Shown: positions 18,541-28,085, counted from the first letter of the stretch. The stretch is DNA of 64,000 nucleotides from an uncultured Clostridia bacterium (GCA_944383885.1 CALWRF010000013.1:26923-90922); one strand, 5' to 3'. Translations and numbers: made by a program. The notes: generated from the sequence alone by a model not told the origin.

Positions 18541-19596
18541 TTAACTGTATTTAAGTATTACCTGCATTACATTTTCCACGCCGTTTGACGCCGGGCTTTT
18601 TTCCATGGCTTTTATAAGCCTGTCTTTTGATAAATACAGGTCGTTTACAGATTTCAAAAGACTTTCAGGCGTCATATCCTCTTCTTTAAGCACAAGGGAG
18701 TAACCCTGTTTTTCAAAGCTCTGGGCGTTTAATATCTGGTCGCCGCGGCTGGCTTTTGCTGAAAGAGGTATTAAAAGTGCTGGTTTTTTAAGTGCTAAAA
18801 ATTCTGAAATTGAGTTTGAGCCGGCACGTGATATAACCATATCGGCGCAGGATAAAACATGCGGCAGCTCCTCAGTAAGATACTCAAACTGTTTATAGCC
18901 TTTTATATTTATTGATTTATCAATGTTGCCTTTGCCGCATATATGCACCAGATAGTAATTTTTAGTTATTTCAGGCAGTATATATCTCAGCACTTTATTT
19001 ATTTTTTGGGAGCCGAGGCTTCCGCCCATCATCATAATAATCGGCTTCTGCTTATCAAAACCGCACAATTCCCTGCCTTTTTCGGCGCTGCCTTCAAAAA
19101 GCTCTTTTCGTATCGGCGTTCCGGTATGAATGCCTTTTTTGCCTATATATTTAACTGTTTCCGGAAAAGTAGTGCAAACTTTTTTGGCAAAAGGCATTGC
19201 TATTTTATTGGCAAGACCCGGCGTCATATCAGACTCATGCGCTATTACAGGCACACCGTTAAATTTAGCGCCTAAAACAACCGGCACGGCAACAAATCCG
19301 CCTTTTGAAAATACGATATCCGGTTTTAAGCGTTTTATAAGCTTTTTTGCCTCGGCTATGCCTTTTACAACCTTAAACATATCCGTAAAGTTATCTTTAG
19401 ACATATACCGCCTTAACTTGCCTGTTGAAACATAGTGGTATTCAACGCCTGTTTTTTCAACAAGCGCCCTTTCCATGCCATTTTCCGTGCCTATATATAT
19501 TACATTGTATCCCGCTTTTTCCAGCTCCGGTATAAGCGCCAGGTTAGGCGTTACATGACCGGCTGTGCCGCCGCCTGTAAGGACTATGGTTTTCAA
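18541..19596 (-). CDS. murG: UDP-GlcNAc:lipid I N-acetylglucosaminyltransferase MurG
   Basis: MurG adds GlcNAc to lipid I to form lipid II, the peptidoglycan precursor, at the inner face of the membrane. The protein starts MKTIVLTGGGTAGHVTPN with the family's glycine-rich loop, and contains IGTENGMERALVEKTG, FSKGGFVAVPVVLGA, HESDMTPGLANKIA, MGGSLGSQKINK and the UDP-GlcNAc-binding ISRAGSNSISEFLALKKPALLIP. I chose a TTG start at 19596 because it gives the standard MKTIVLTGGG N-terminus and GGAG lies 9 nt upstream; the ATG three codons earlier would directly abut the ribosome site. It stands outside any cell-division cluster here. Confidence 0.97.
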   Translation of the reverse strand: MKTIVLTGGGTAGHVTPNLALIPELEKAGYNVIYIGTENGMERALVEKTGVEYHYVSTGKLRRYMSKDNFTDMFKVVKGIAEAKKLIKRLKPDIVFSKGGFVAVPVVLGAKFNGVPVIAHESDMTPGLANKIAMPFAKKVCTTFPETVKYIGKKGIHTGTPIRKELFEGSAEKGRELCGFDKQKPIIMMMGGSLGSQKINKVLRYILPEITKNYYLVHICGKGNIDKSINIKGYKQFEYLTEELPHVLSCADMVISRAGSNSISEFLALKKPALLIPLSAKASRGDQILNAQSFEKQGYSLVLKEEDMTPESLLKSVNDLYLSKDRLIKAMEKSPASNGVENVMQVILKYS

Positions 19597-19812
19597 AAAC
19601 AACATCTCCAGTCAATAAAATCTATACAGTAAATAATACCAGATATATCCATTAAACGCTATATTTTATAGAATACTTTCATAATTTTTATTATATACCA
19701 AGGCACGATATAAAAACATATTTTTTCATTTTTTTAAATAAAATGAATATACTTTTAAAAATACATGTTTATATAATTTTTCAATATATGGAAAACAGAA
19801 GGAGGACTTTAA

Positions 19813-20364
19813 ATGTACCCTTATAACGCGCAAAGCGCTGAAGCAAAAGATGAAAAAGGCATTATTTCGGCACAAAACGATGTTTTTCCATCAAACAGCC
19901 AGGACATAAGCCGTATATTAGACCTGCTTGAATCAGCTGTCAGCGCCAAAGAAAAAGCTGCTGAAAAATATTCCAAAATATTAGATACTGTTTACAGTCC
20001 TAAAGACCGTGAAACCGTAAGAAGCATATACCTTGAAGAACTGAGGGGCAGAAAGCTTCTGGAGCAGATAAAAAGTGAAATTGAGGATATGTCAAACATC
20101 AGTTCTTCCGAAGAAACATTTCAAACTGAAAATGACGAAACTTTTATGCCGGAAGAAACCGAAACCCTTTCAGGCGCCTTTAACAGCATGATAACAGCGG
20201 AAATAGAAAGCGCCCGGTTTTTCCGTGACTTAGCCTCCGTTATGGAGCCGTATTACAGCAGTTATGCCAAAACGGTGTTATCAATTATGGATGATGACCA
20301 GAACCATGCCGTACTTGATACAATGCTTTATACCCAAAGCATGTTCAGCGGACAGGACAAATAA
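19813..20364 (+). CDS. Divergent ferritin-like protein
   Basis: The 183-residue protein looks like a four-helix ferritin-like fold: a first helix pair around LESAVSAKEKAAEKYSKIL (about 37-55) and RSIYLEELRGRKLLEQI (about 72-88), a Ser/Glu-rich linker, then TAEIESARFFRDLASVM and SIMDDDQNHAVLDTM. Each helix has the acidic residue expected of a diiron site, but the usual ExxH of helix 2 is EELR and of helix 4 is DDQNH with Asp for Glu, so metal binding may be altered. AAGGAGG lies 7 nt upstream of the ATG. It is monocistronic. Function is unknown. Confidence 0.7.
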   Translation: MYPYNAQSAEAKDEKGIISAQNDVFPSNSQDISRILDLLESAVSAKEKAAEKYSKILDTVYSPKDRETVRSIYLEELRGRKLLEQIKSEIEDMSNISSSEETFQTENDETFMPEETETLSGAFNSMITAEIESARFFRDLASVMEPYYSSYAKTVLSIMDDDQNHAVLDTMLYTQSMFSGQDK

Positions 20365-20400
20365 AATACCGGCAGTTAATTTTAAAATTCTTTTCAAATT

Positions 20401-20440
20401 TTTACAACTTTTCTATAACTTTTTATAACTTTTTTTAACA
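20401..20440. repeat. Phased decamer repeat, site 3
   Basis: The plus strand has TTTACAACTT, TTCTATAACT, TTTTATAACT, TTTTTTAACA in consecutive 10-bp blocks just after the ferritin-like gene. No GC-rich hairpin precedes it here. Confidence 0.65.
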
Positions 20441-20557
20441 GTCAGCAGCATTATTACAAAGCTTCCTTTAAAACGGCGTCCTTGATTATAAAAAAGGGCA
20501 GTGGTATAATTTTTATAAAGCTTAATAACTTATACCGCAAAAAGGAGGCATTTTAAA

Positions 20558-20974
20558 ATGAGTGACTGCATATTCTGCAAAATAATTTCAGGCGGCATAC
20601 CTTCAGCCACAGTTTACGAAGATGATGAGTTTAAGGCAATATTAGACAGATTCCCTTCAAACAAAGGGCATGTGCTTATAATGCCTAAAGAACATGTTGC
20701 CAATATTTTCGAGATTGACCCTGACATGGCTGGAAGGCTTTTCAGACTGGCTGCAAAAATCGCGCCTGTTATGAAGGAAACATTTGGTTTTGAGAACATG
20801 AATGTTATACAGAACAACGGTCCTGTAGCCGGGCAGACCGTAAACCATTTCCACCTTCACCTTATACCGCGTTATGAAAACGACGGTGTAAATGTAAGCT
20901 GGAAACAGCTTGACCTTACTGACGAAGAAATTGAAGAAGTAAGGGCAAAGCTTGCCGAAAAAATTAATATTTAA
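20558..20974 (+). CDS. HIT-family nucleotide hydrolase (HinT-like)
   Basis: HIT proteins hydrolyse AMP-linked or other nucleotidyl substrates. The 138-residue protein starts CIFCKIISGGIPSATVYEDD, as in HinT-type proteins, and carries the histidine triad as NHFHLHLIPR (about 99-108). PSNKGHVLIMPKEHV is also typical. AAAGGAGG precedes the ATG. The two N-terminal cysteines (CIFC) with later histidines may bind zinc as in some bacterial HinT proteins. It is transcribed alone and converges on accA. Confidence 0.95.
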   Translation: MSDCIFCKIISGGIPSATVYEDDEFKAILDRFPSNKGHVLIMPKEHVANIFEIDPDMAGRLFRLAAKIAPVMKETFGFENMNVIQNNGPVAGQTVNHFHLHLIPRYENDGVNVSWKQLDLTDEEIEEVRAKLAEKINI

Positions 20975-20982
20975 CAAAAAAA

Positions 20983-21026
20983 CAAGCTGGGATTTAAGGT
21001 TATAAACCTTTTCCCAGCCCTTTTAT
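20983..21026. terminator. Bidirectional terminator between HIT gene and accA
   Basis: GCTGGGA and TCCCAGC arms with inner AAGGTT/AACCTT pairing, flanked by an A-run on the left and CTTTTATTTT on the right. It ends both the HIT gene and the fatty-acid operon. Confidence 0.85.
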
Positions 21027-21037
21027 TTTAATATCCA

Positions 21038-21835
21038 TTATTCGTTAAACTCGCCGTATTTTCTGAACCTCTTATATCTTTCTTCCAAAAGCTCTTCCGT
21101 TGTTTTGGAGCAAAGCACTTTAAGCTCTTTTACAAGCTCCTCTTTTATTATATCTGCCGTATACTGAAGGTTATTTTCAATCCCTTCTTCCGGTTCAGGT
21201 ATTATTTTTTCTATAACGCCGTTTTGCAGAAGGTCTTTAGCCGTTATTTTCATAAGCTCAGCGGCTTCACCGCTTCTTGTAGGGTCGCGCCAAAGTATGC
21301 TGGCAAAGCCCTCTGGCGAGAGAACAGCGTACATTCCGTTTTCAAGCATCCAGACCCTGTCGCCTGCCGCCATGGCAATAGCGCCGCCTGAACCGCCTTC
21401 TCCTATAAATATACTTATTACAGGTGTTTTAAGACCTGCTGAAACATAAAGGCATCTGGCTATAGCCTCGCCCTGTCCTCTTTCTTCAGCGCCTTTTCCA
21501 GGGTAAGCGCCTGATGTATTTATAAACTGGATAACAGGTCTGTGGAATTTTTCAGCCTGCTCCATAAGGCGTACAACTTTCCTGTATCCGTCAGGATTAG
21601 GGGAGCCAAATCTCCTCTCCACGTTATCCTTTACTGTATGCCCTTTTTGTATGCCTACTACAGTAACAGGCATATCGTTTAGCATAGCCAAACCGCCTAC
21701 CATAGCCATATCATCTTCAAAATGCCTGTCGCCATGCAGCTCAAAAAAGTCTGTAAATATGCTGTTTATAAACTCAAGGGACGACGGTCTTGAAACCATT
21801 CTTGATTTTGTTAAAATCTCAGAAGCATTACTCAT
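21038..21835 (-). CDS. accA: Acetyl-CoA carboxylase carboxyltransferase alpha subunit
   Basis: AccA and AccD together transfer the carboxyl group from biotin to acetyl-CoA, making malonyl-CoA. The 265-residue protein has FTDFFELHGDRHFEDDMAMVGG split around residue 30, INTSGAYPGKGAEERGQGEA, FIGEGGSGGAIAMA and SPEGFASILWRDPTR. It is shorter than the E. coli enzyme at the N-terminus, as usual in Firmicutes. Its ATG overlaps the end of accD by 8 nt. It is the last gene of the fatty-acid operon and is followed by a bidirectional terminator. Confidence 0.97.
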   Translation of the reverse strand: MSNASEILTKSRMVSRPSSLEFINSIFTDFFELHGDRHFEDDMAMVGGLAMLNDMPVTVVGIQKGHTVKDNVERRFGSPNPDGYRKVVRLMEQAEKFHRPVIQFINTSGAYPGKGAEERGQGEAIARCLYVSAGLKTPVISIFIGEGGSGGAIAMAAGDRVWMLENGMYAVLSPEGFASILWRDPTRSGEAAELMKITAKDLLQNGVIEKIIPEPEEGIENNLQYTADIIKEELVKELKVLCSKTTEELLEERYKRFRKYGEFNE

Positions 21836-22733
21836 TTTCAGCCGCCTCCTTTTCTTTTTTAATACCGTGAAGCTTAAAGAGCCTGCTTAAAGCATTCTTT
21901 ATATCTTTACGCTCAACAATGGCATCTACAAAACCATGTTTAAGCTGGAATTCAGCACTCTGGAAATCATCTGGAAGCTTTTCGTTTATAGTGCCTTCTA
22001 TAACCCTTCTTCCGGCAAAGCCTATAGTCGCTTTAGGCTCAGCTAATATAACATCGCCAAGGTTGGCAAAGCTGGCGCTTACGCCGCCTGTTGTAGGGTC
22101 TGTCATTACAGTAATGTATAATAAACCGGCGTCGTTGTGGCGTCTTACAGCTGCGCTTGTTTTAGCCATCTGCATAAGTGAAATTATGCCTTCCTGCATT
22201 CTGGCGCCGCCTGAAGCCGTAAATATAACTATAGGGATACCTAATTCAGTTGATTTTTCAATAGCCCTTGTTATTTTCTCGCCTACAACAGAACCCATTG
22301 AAGCCATTATAAAATTGCTGTCCATTACAGCCACAGCCGTTTTATATCCGTCTATTTGGCATATACCTGTTAAAACGCCTTCTTTAAGACCGGTCTTTTC
22401 CTGCATTTTAGCTATAAGCTTGTCATAATCAGGATAGTCCATTGGGTTTTTTGATGTCATATTTGGGTCAAGTTCTTCAAATGTGCCTTCATCACATGTT
22501 ATAGACAGCCTGTCCTTAGCCGAAATACGGAAATGTCCGCCGCATTTAGGACATATCTGGAACTGATCCATTTCTTTTTTATAAACAAGAGCGCCGCAGA
22601 ACCGGCATTTTACCCACATTCCATTTGGAATTACAGGCTCTTCACGCTCTACAGGCTTAACGCTCTCTCCCTTTGAGTCAGGCATTACCGTTCTGCCGAT
22701 AGGTATATAGTTTTTCTTTTTAAAAAGCTTCAT
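21828..22733 (-). CDS. accD: Acetyl-CoA carboxylase carboxyltransferase beta subunit
   Basis: AccD is the partner of AccA in malonyl-CoA formation. The 301-residue protein carries the N-terminal zinc ribbon (CRFCGALVYKKEM and CPKCGGHFRIS, about residues 43-71) and the crotonase-fold motifs FTASGGARMQEGIISLMQMAK and TDPTTGGVSASFA. The first 40 residues form a charged, proline-containing extension. Start ATG has AAGGTGA upstream, and the gene follows accC after 11 bp. Confidence 0.97.
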   Translation of the reverse strand: MKLFKKKNYIPIGRTVMPDSKGESVKPVEREEPVIPNGMWVKCRFCGALVYKKEMDQFQICPKCGGHFRISAKDRLSITCDEGTFEELDPNMTSKNPMDYPDYDKLIAKMQEKTGLKEGVLTGICQIDGYKTAVAVMDSNFIMASMGSVVGEKITRAIEKSTELGIPIVIFTASGGARMQEGIISLMQMAKTSAAVRRHNDAGLLYITVMTDPTTGGVSASFANLGDVILAEPKATIGFAGRRVIEGTINEKLPDDFQSAEFQLKHGFVDAIVERKDIKNALSRLFKLHGIKKEKEAAENE

Positions 22734-22744
22734 GTCTAATCACC

Positions 22745-24091
22745 TTATTTAATAATTTCACGGGCGATAAATCCAGTATCGAACTGACCTGCCAGATATT
22801 TCTCGTTAGTAAGTATTTTTTCATGGAACTCAATATTCGTATCTACGCCCTCGATTACAAATTCATAAAGACAGCGGCGCATTTTTTCAATGGCTTCCTG
22901 TCTTGTATTGCCGTAAGTTATAACTTTGGCTATCATTGAGTCATAATACGGCAGTATTGAACAGCCTGCATATACCGCGCTGTCTACCCTTACGCCTAAA
23001 GTGCCGCCCGGCACAAGAAGATAATCTACGGTTCCGGGTGACGGCGCAAAGTTTTTATCCGGGTTTTCGGCATTTATCCTGCACTCTATGGCATGACCTG
23101 TAATTTTTACGTCTTTCTGCTTAATGCCAAGCTCCGCCCCGTCTGCTATCTTTATTTGTTCTTTTACTATATCTATGCCTGTAACCATTTCAGTTACCGG
23201 GTGTTCAACCTGTATTCTCGTGTTCATCTCCATAAAATAGAAATTGCCGTCTTTATCATAAAGGAATTCTATTGTTCCGGCGCTTTTATACCCTACAGCT
23301 TTAGCCGCCTTAACAGCCGCCGCGCCCATAGCCTTCCTTGTTTCTTCAGAAAGAACAGGCGACGGGGATTCTTCCAAAACCTTCTGGTTCCTTCTCTGGA
23401 GAGAACAGTCTCTTTCACCCAGATGGATTACATTCCCGTGCTCATCGCCTAATACCTGTATCTCAATATGGCGTGCGTTTTCTATTACTTTTTCCATATA
23501 CATGGTATCGTCGCCAAAAGCCGCTTTTGTTTCTGTTTTGGCGCTTTCGTAAGCATTTTCAAGCTCTTGTTCAGTGCGCACTATCCTTATGCCTTTTCCG
23601 CCGCCGCCGGCTGAAGCCTTAACCATTACAGGATAGCCGAGTTTTGCGGCACACTCTTTAGCCTCGTCAATATTATTTATTACCCCGTCGCTTCCCGGTA
23701 TAACAGGCACACCGGCTTTTTTCATAAGCTCCCTCGCGTTGGATTTATTGCCCATGGCATCTATTATATCGGCGTCAGGTCCTATAAATTTAATATTGCA
23801 TTCAGCGCACATGCCGGCGAATATGGAGTTTTCAGCAAGAAATCCGAATCCCGGATGTATAGCCTGCGCCTTTGTGGCTACAGCGGCGCTTATTATGTTC
23901 TGCATATTAAGATAGCTTTCCTGTGCTTTGGCAGGACCTATGCATACGGCCTCATCTGCAAGCTGTGTATGAAGCGCATCGCGGTCAGGCTCGGAAAAAA
24001 CCGCCACTGTGCTTATTCCCATTTCACGGCAGGCTCTTATTATTCTAACAGCGATTTCTCCCCTGTTAGCTATCAATATTTTCTGAAACAC
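22745..24091 (-). CDS. accC: Acetyl-CoA carboxylase, biotin carboxylase subunit
   Basis: AccC carboxylates the biotin on AccB using ATP and bicarbonate. The 448-residue ATP-grasp enzyme starts [23 protein letters not shown] (split here by function: N-terminal pre-ATP domain), followed by [17 protein letters not shown] (ATP loop, about 155-171), [17 protein letters not shown] and [14 protein letters not shown] (catalytic loop). Start is a GTG with GAGGTGA upstream. It is flanked by fabZ (17 bp) and accD (11 bp) on the same strand. Confidence 0.98.
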   Translation of the reverse strand: MFQKILIANRGEIAVRIIRACREMGISTVAVFSEPDRDALHTQLADEAVCIGPAKAQESYLNMQNIISAAVATKAQAIHPGFGFLAENSIFAGMCAECNIKFIGPDADIIDAMGNKSNARELMKKAGVPVIPGSDGVINNIDEAKECAAKLGYPVMVKASAGGGGKGIRIVRTEQELENAYESAKTETKAAFGDDTMYMEKVIENARHIEIQVLGDEHGNVIHLGERDCSLQRRNQKVLEESPSPVLSEETRKAMGAAAVKAAKAVGYKSAGTIEFLYDKDGNFYFMEMNTRIQVEHPVTEMVTGIDIVKEQIKIADGAELGIKQKDVKITGHAIECRINAENPDKNFAPSPGTVDYLLVPGGTLGVRVDSAVYAGCSILPYYDSMIAKVITYGNTRQEAIEKMRRCLYEFVIEGVDTNIEFHEKILTNEKYLAGQFDTGFIAREIIK

Positions 24092-24108
24092 TTATAAGTC
24101 ACCTCGTA

Positions 24109-24531
24109 TTATCCAATAAGGAATGTAATTTCAGCCTCGCAGGCTTTTTTGCCGTCTACATAAGCTGTTCCCTTGCCTATTCCGGCATTCATTTTAAGTT
24201 TTATAATTTCAACCTCTATTCTAAGAGTGTCGCCAGGCACTACTTTTCTTCTAAACTTAGCCTTATCTATGCCGCCGAAGTATGCTGTCTTGCCTTTAAA
24301 CTGCTCCATTGAAAGCACGGCAACAGCGCCTGCCTGCGCCATAGCCTCTACAATAAGCACTCCCGGCATTACAGGCTCCTGAGGGAAATGTCCAACAAAA
24401 AACGGCTCGTTCATAGTTACGTTTTTAACTGCAACTATTTTTTCGCCCTCTACTATTTCCTCAACTCTGTCTATAAGCAGAAACGGCGGTCTGTGTGGAA
24501 GTATTTTCATAATTTCTTTTATGTCCATCAT
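24109..24531 (-). CDS. fabZ: 3-hydroxyacyl-ACP dehydratase FabZ
   Basis: FabZ dehydrates 3-hydroxyacyl-ACP to trans-2-enoyl-ACP in chain elongation. The 140-residue hot-dog-fold protein has [14 protein letters not shown] near the N-terminus and the active-site motif [20 protein letters not shown] (His at about 48, Glu at about 62). There are two adjacent ATG codons; AGGAGG lies upstream of both. It lies between accB and accC. No fabA/fabM/fabN-like gene is visible, so how unsaturated chains are made is not shown here. Confidence 0.98.
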   Translation of the reverse strand: MMDIKEIMKILPHRPPFLLIDRVEEIVEGEKIVAVKNVTMNEPFFVGHFPQEPVMPGVLIVEAMAQAGAVAVLSMEQFKGKTAYFGGIDKAKFRRKVVPGDTLRIEVEIIKLKMNAGIGKGTAYVDGKKACEAEITFLIG

Positions 24532-24546
24532 ATTAAAAATACCTCC

Positions 24547-25038
24547 TTAACCTATCCTGAATAAAGGCTGACCGTATTCAACAAGCTGCTCGTTTTGAAC
24601 AAAAACCTCTTTAATCTCGCCGTCAAATTCGCTTACTACCTCATTCATTATTTTCATTGCTTCTATTATGCAGAGCACGTCGCCTTTTTTAACCTTGGCG
24701 CCAACAGGAGCATAAACAGGCTTACCCGGTCCCGGGCTTTCGTAAAATGTGCCTACAAGAGGCGCCTTTACTATATTTCCGCTCTTATCCTCTTTTTCCT
24801 CGGTAACGCTTTCTGTCTTTACTTCCTCCTTAGCCGGCAAAGGCGAAGCGGCAGGCACAGTTACGCCCTGCGCCGGTGCTGACGAAAGTGTTATTGTTTC
24901 AACCGGAACAGAAGGGGCAGCAGGCGCGGAACCTGTTTTGCTCATTTTTACATTGCAGTTATCAAGTGTAAGCTCAAAATTTTTAAAGCTTGAAGCGTCT
25001 ACTATTGAAATAAGTTCTTTTACCTCGTTAAAATTCAT
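24547..25038 (-). CDS. accB: Biotin carboxyl carrier protein of acetyl-CoA carboxylase
   Basis: AccB carries the biotin that shuttles CO2 between AccC and AccAD. The 163-residue protein has a short N-terminal helix, an Ala/Pro/Val-rich flexible linker (about residues 35-75) and the biotinyl domain with GTFYESPGPGKPVYAPVG and the biotin-attachment motif CIIEAMKIMNEV (modified lysine in EAMK). GGGAGGG lies upstream of the ATG, 3 nt after fabF. Confidence 0.97.
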   Translation of the reverse strand: MNFNEVKELISIVDASSFKNFELTLDNCNVKMSKTGSAPAAPSVPVETITLSSAPAQGVTVPAASPLPAKEEVKTESVTEEKEDKSGNIVKAPLVGTFYESPGPGKPVYAPVGAKVKKGDVLCIIEAMKIMNEVVSEFDGEIKEVFVQNEQLVEYGQPLFRIG

Positions 25039-25041
25039 TTT

Positions 25042-26283
25042 TTATCTGCCCTCCCATTTTTTAAAGCATAATACGGCGTTATGTCCGCCAAAACCAAGAT
25101 TATCGGAAAGGGCATATCTTATTTTCATGCTTCTGCCCACATTAGGCACATAATCAAGGTCGCATTCCTCATCAGGTGTTTCATAATTAATTGTAGGCGG
25201 GGCAAAATCTTCTTCTATAGCCTTAACGCATACAATAGCTTCTATAGCTCCGGCTGCGCCTAAAAGGTGGCCTGTCATGGATTTTGAGCTGCTTATGGCA
25301 ACTTTTTTAGCGTGCTCGCCAAGAGCGAGTTTTATAGATGCCGTTTCGGCTCCGTCATTGGCAGGCGTGCTTGTGCCGTGGGCGTTTATATAATCTATGT
25401 CTTCCGGTTTAATTCCGGCTTCCTCAATAGCGTACCTCATAGCCTTAGCGCCGCCGCTTCCGTCTGGGCATGGGGCTGTTATATGATAAGCGTCGCTTGA
25501 TGAGCCGTAGCCTACTATCTCGCCGTAAATTTTAGCGCCTCTTTTAAGCGCGTGCTCCATTTCTTCAAGCACAAGCATTCCTGCGCCGTCGCCCATTACA
25601 AAACCGTCGCGGTTTTTGTCAAAAGGTCTGCTGGCTTTTTTAGGGTCAGGATTTGTGGAAAGCGCCGTAAGGTTTGTAAAGCCTGCAACGCCTATAGGCG
25701 TAATTGATGCTTCAGCGCCGCCTGCAATCATTATATCCTGGTATCCGTCAACTATTTTAAGGTATGCCTCGCCTATTGAGCTTGTGCCTGTAGCGCAGGC
25801 TGAAACAACATTCTCGCTTATGCCCTGCGCTTTAAACCTTATTGAAATATTTCCGGCTGCCATATTGCTTATAGCCATTGGTATAAAAAGCGGAGATACT
25901 TTAGACGGACCTTTTTCCACAAGCTTAACTATCTGCTCGTTTATTGTCATAAGTCCGCCTATGCCGCTGCCTACTATAACGCCGAAACGGTCATTATCTA
26001 TATCTTCATCTTTAAGACCGCTCATATCATAAGCCTGCTGTGCGGCAGCTACGGCATATAATGAATAAAGGTCATTTCTTTTTACTTCTTTTTTGGACAC
26101 ATAAAGCTCCGGGTCGAAATTTTTAACCTCTCCGCCTATTTTTACTTTAAAGCCTTCCGTATCAAACTTTGTTATATAGTCTATGCCGCTTACGCCGTTT
26201 TTAATATTATTCCAAAATTCATCAACTGTATTACCGCAAGGCGTAACGGCGCCCATACCGGTTATAACGCATCTTCTTTTCAT
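25042..26283 (-). CDS. fabF: 3-oxoacyl-ACP synthase II FabF
   Basis: FabF condenses malonyl-ACP with growing acyl-ACP chains. From ATG 26283 the protein is 413 residues and begins MKRRCVITGMGAVTPCG. It has the catalytic cysteine in VSACATGTSSIGEAY, the first histidine in NAHGTSTPANDGAE and the second in KSMTGHLLGAAGAIEA, plus the C-terminal NLGFGGHNAVL. An upstream GTG in frame was rejected because GGGGGTG is correctly spaced for the ATG. It follows fabG after 14 bp. Confidence 0.98.
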   Translation of the reverse strand: MKRRCVITGMGAVTPCGNTVDEFWNNIKNGVSGIDYITKFDTEGFKVKIGGEVKNFDPELYVSKKEVKRNDLYSLYAVAAAQQAYDMSGLKDEDIDNDRFGVIVGSGIGGLMTINEQIVKLVEKGPSKVSPLFIPMAISNMAAGNISIRFKAQGISENVVSACATGTSSIGEAYLKIVDGYQDIMIAGGAEASITPIGVAGFTNLTALSTNPDPKKASRPFDKNRDGFVMGDGAGMLVLEEMEHALKRGAKIYGEIVGYGSSSDAYHITAPCPDGSGGAKAMRYAIEEAGIKPEDIDYINAHGTSTPANDGAETASIKLALGEHAKKVAISSSKSMTGHLLGAAGAIEAIVCVKAIEEDFAPPTINYETPDEECDLDYVPNVGRSMKIRYALSDNLGFGGHNAVLCFKKWEGR

Positions 26284-26297
26284 AAAATGCACCCCCA

Positions 26298-27029
26298 TCA
26301 GTTCATTACCATGCCGCCGTCGACATTAAGCACCTGACCTGTTATATACCTGTTTTCTGCAAGGAATACAACAGCCTGTGCCACATCTTCAGGCGTTCCG
26401 GCTTTTTTAAGCGGAATGGTTTCAATCATTTTATTCTGAATGTCTTCTTTTAAAACGCTTGTCATTTCTGTTGTAATAAAGCCGGGAGCCACGGCATTTA
26501 CTGTAATGCCTCTTGAGGCAAGTTCCCTTGCCGCTGACTTTGTAAGACCAATAACACCGGCTTTTGAAGAAGCATAGTTAGCCTGCCCTACATTGCCCAT
26601 AAGACCTACAACTGAAGAAATATTGATTATGGCGCCCTGTTTCTGTTTAAGCATTATATTGCTTACATGCCTTATAGTATTAAAAGCGCCTTTTAAATTT
26701 GTATTTATAACATCGTCAAAATCTTTCTCACTCATACGCATAATAAGCCCGTCGCGTGTTATGCCTGCGTTGTTTACAAGCACATCAACTGAGCCGAACT
26801 CTGCTTTAGCTGTTTTTATAAGCGCTTCCGCCTGTTCAAAATTGCTGACATCTGCTTTAACAGCAAGGCATTTAACACCGCAGTCCTCTATTTCCTTAAC
26901 AAGGTCTTCTGAAACGGCGCTTCTGTAATTAAGCACTATATTGCAGCCTTTTTTGGCGAAAGCTATGGCTATAGCCCTGCCTATGCCCTTTGCCGCACCT
27001 GTTATTACGGCTGTTTTATCTTTCAACAT
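26298..27029 (-). CDS. fabG: 3-oxoacyl-ACP reductase FabG
   Basis: FabG reduces 3-oxoacyl-ACP to 3-hydroxyacyl-ACP with NADPH. The 243-residue short-chain dehydrogenase has the cofactor motif TGAAKGIGRAIA (about 10-21), NNAGITRDGL, the catalytic Ser in INISSVVGLMGN and the YxxxK pair in ANYASSKAGVIG, and ends with YITGQVLNVDGGMVMN. Its start overlaps the fabD stop by one base (TAATG), so the two are translationally coupled. Confidence 0.98.
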   Translation of the reverse strand: MLKDKTAVITGAAKGIGRAIAIAFAKKGCNIVLNYRSAVSEDLVKEIEDCGVKCLAVKADVSNFEQAEALIKTAKAEFGSVDVLVNNAGITRDGLIMRMSEKDFDDVINTNLKGAFNTIRHVSNIMLKQKQGAIINISSVVGLMGNVGQANYASSKAGVIGLTKSAARELASRGITVNAVAPGFITTEMTSVLKEDIQNKMIETIPLKKAGTPEDVAQAVVFLAENRYITGQVLNVDGGMVMN

Positions 27030-27961
27030 TACGCTTCCTCCAAACCTTTCAATGTCTTTTCAAGTGATTTCATGTCTTCAACATTATATATTTTAACGCC
27101 TTTTACTGTGCGTTTTACAAAACCGCTTAAAGTTTTGCCCGGACCTATTTCAATAAATGTGTCAACGCCCTGAGCCGCCAAGTAATTTATTGTATCTTCC
27201 CATTTAACCGGGCTCATAACCTGTTTTATAAGAATCGGTATAATATCCGTTTTATTTTCTACAACAGTACCTGTAACATTTGTTATAACAGGTATTTTCA
27301 TGTCTGAAATATTCATTTTTTCAAGCTCTGTGGCAAGCTTATCGCTGGCTGGCTTTAAAAGCGCCGTATGGAACGGTCCGCTTACATTAAGCTTAACTGT
27401 CATTTTAGCGCCTTTTTCTTTTAAAGCAGCCGCTGTTTTTTCCGCGGCTTCAGCTTTACCCGCTATTACTATCTGTCCCGGGGCGTTATAGTTTGCAGGC
27501 GAAACAAAGCCGTACTGTTTGTATTCCTCACAGGTATCCTCTACTGTTTTTCTGTCAAGACCGAGTATGGCGTACATTGCGCCCTCGCCTTCCGGAACAG
27601 CCTCTGTCATAAAACGGCCTCTTTTTCTTACTACGCTTACAGTTTCGTCAAAGTCAAAAGCCCCTGAGCATACATAAGCTGAATACTCGCCAAGGCTTAA
27701 GCCTGCGGCATAGTCTGCCTTAATGCCGTGTTCCTCAATAACTTTAAGCGCGGCTGTGCTCATAGTAAGTATAGCAGGCTGTGTAAATTCTGTTTTATTT
27801 AATTTTTCTTCATCTTCAAAACAAATATCTTTAATTGAAAAACCAAGAGCGTTATCTGCCCTTTCAAATATTTCTTTTGCGCATTTAAAGTTTTCGCAAA
27901 GCTCTCTGCCCATGCCTTTATACTGTGCGCCCTGTCCGCTGAACATAAAAGCTGTCTTCAT
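27029..27961 (-). CDS. fabD: Malonyl-CoA:ACP transacylase FabD
   Basis: FabD loads malonate onto acyl carrier protein. From ATG 27961 the protein is 310 residues and begins MKTAFMFSGQGAQYKGMGREL, with the catalytic serine in AAGLSLGEYSAYV and the catalytic histidine in NVSGPFHTALLKPA. GAGGTG lies upstream of this ATG; an in-frame start 63 nt upstream would add a segment with no family match. It is preceded by a 124-bp gap with a hairpin, the largest gap in the operon. Confidence 0.97.
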   Translation of the reverse strand: MKTAFMFSGQGAQYKGMGRELCENFKCAKEIFERADNALGFSIKDICFEDEEKLNKTEFTQPAILTMSTAALKVIEEHGIKADYAAGLSLGEYSAYVCSGAFDFDETVSVVRKRGRFMTEAVPEGEGAMYAILGLDRKTVEDTCEEYKQYGFVSPANYNAPGQIVIAGKAEAAEKTAAALKEKGAKMTVKLNVSGPFHTALLKPASDKLATELEKMNISDMKIPVITNVTGTVVENKTDIIPILIKQVMSPVKWEDTINYLAAQGVDTFIEIGPGKTLSGFVKRTVKGVKIYNVEDMKSLEKTLKGLEEA

Positions 27962-27998
27962 AAATTTACACCTCGGATAATTAATTGTAATTACAAAT

Positions 27999-28030
27999 AA
28001 GGGCAGCAGCTTTTTTAGCCGCACGCCCTT
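27999..28030 (-). promoter_or_regulatory. Hairpin in the fabK-fabD gap
   Basis: AAGGGC and GCCCTT arms with inner GGCT/AGCC-type pairing around an A-rich loop form a hairpin on the minus strand, followed by ATTTGTAATTAC rather than a T-run. It may be a leaky attenuator or an RNA-processing site inside the operon; it is not a clear terminator. Confidence 0.4.
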
Positions 28031-28085
28031 TGGCCCGTTTTAAAACCGAACCCAAATATTTTACGCATGATGTATAAAGTAATGG

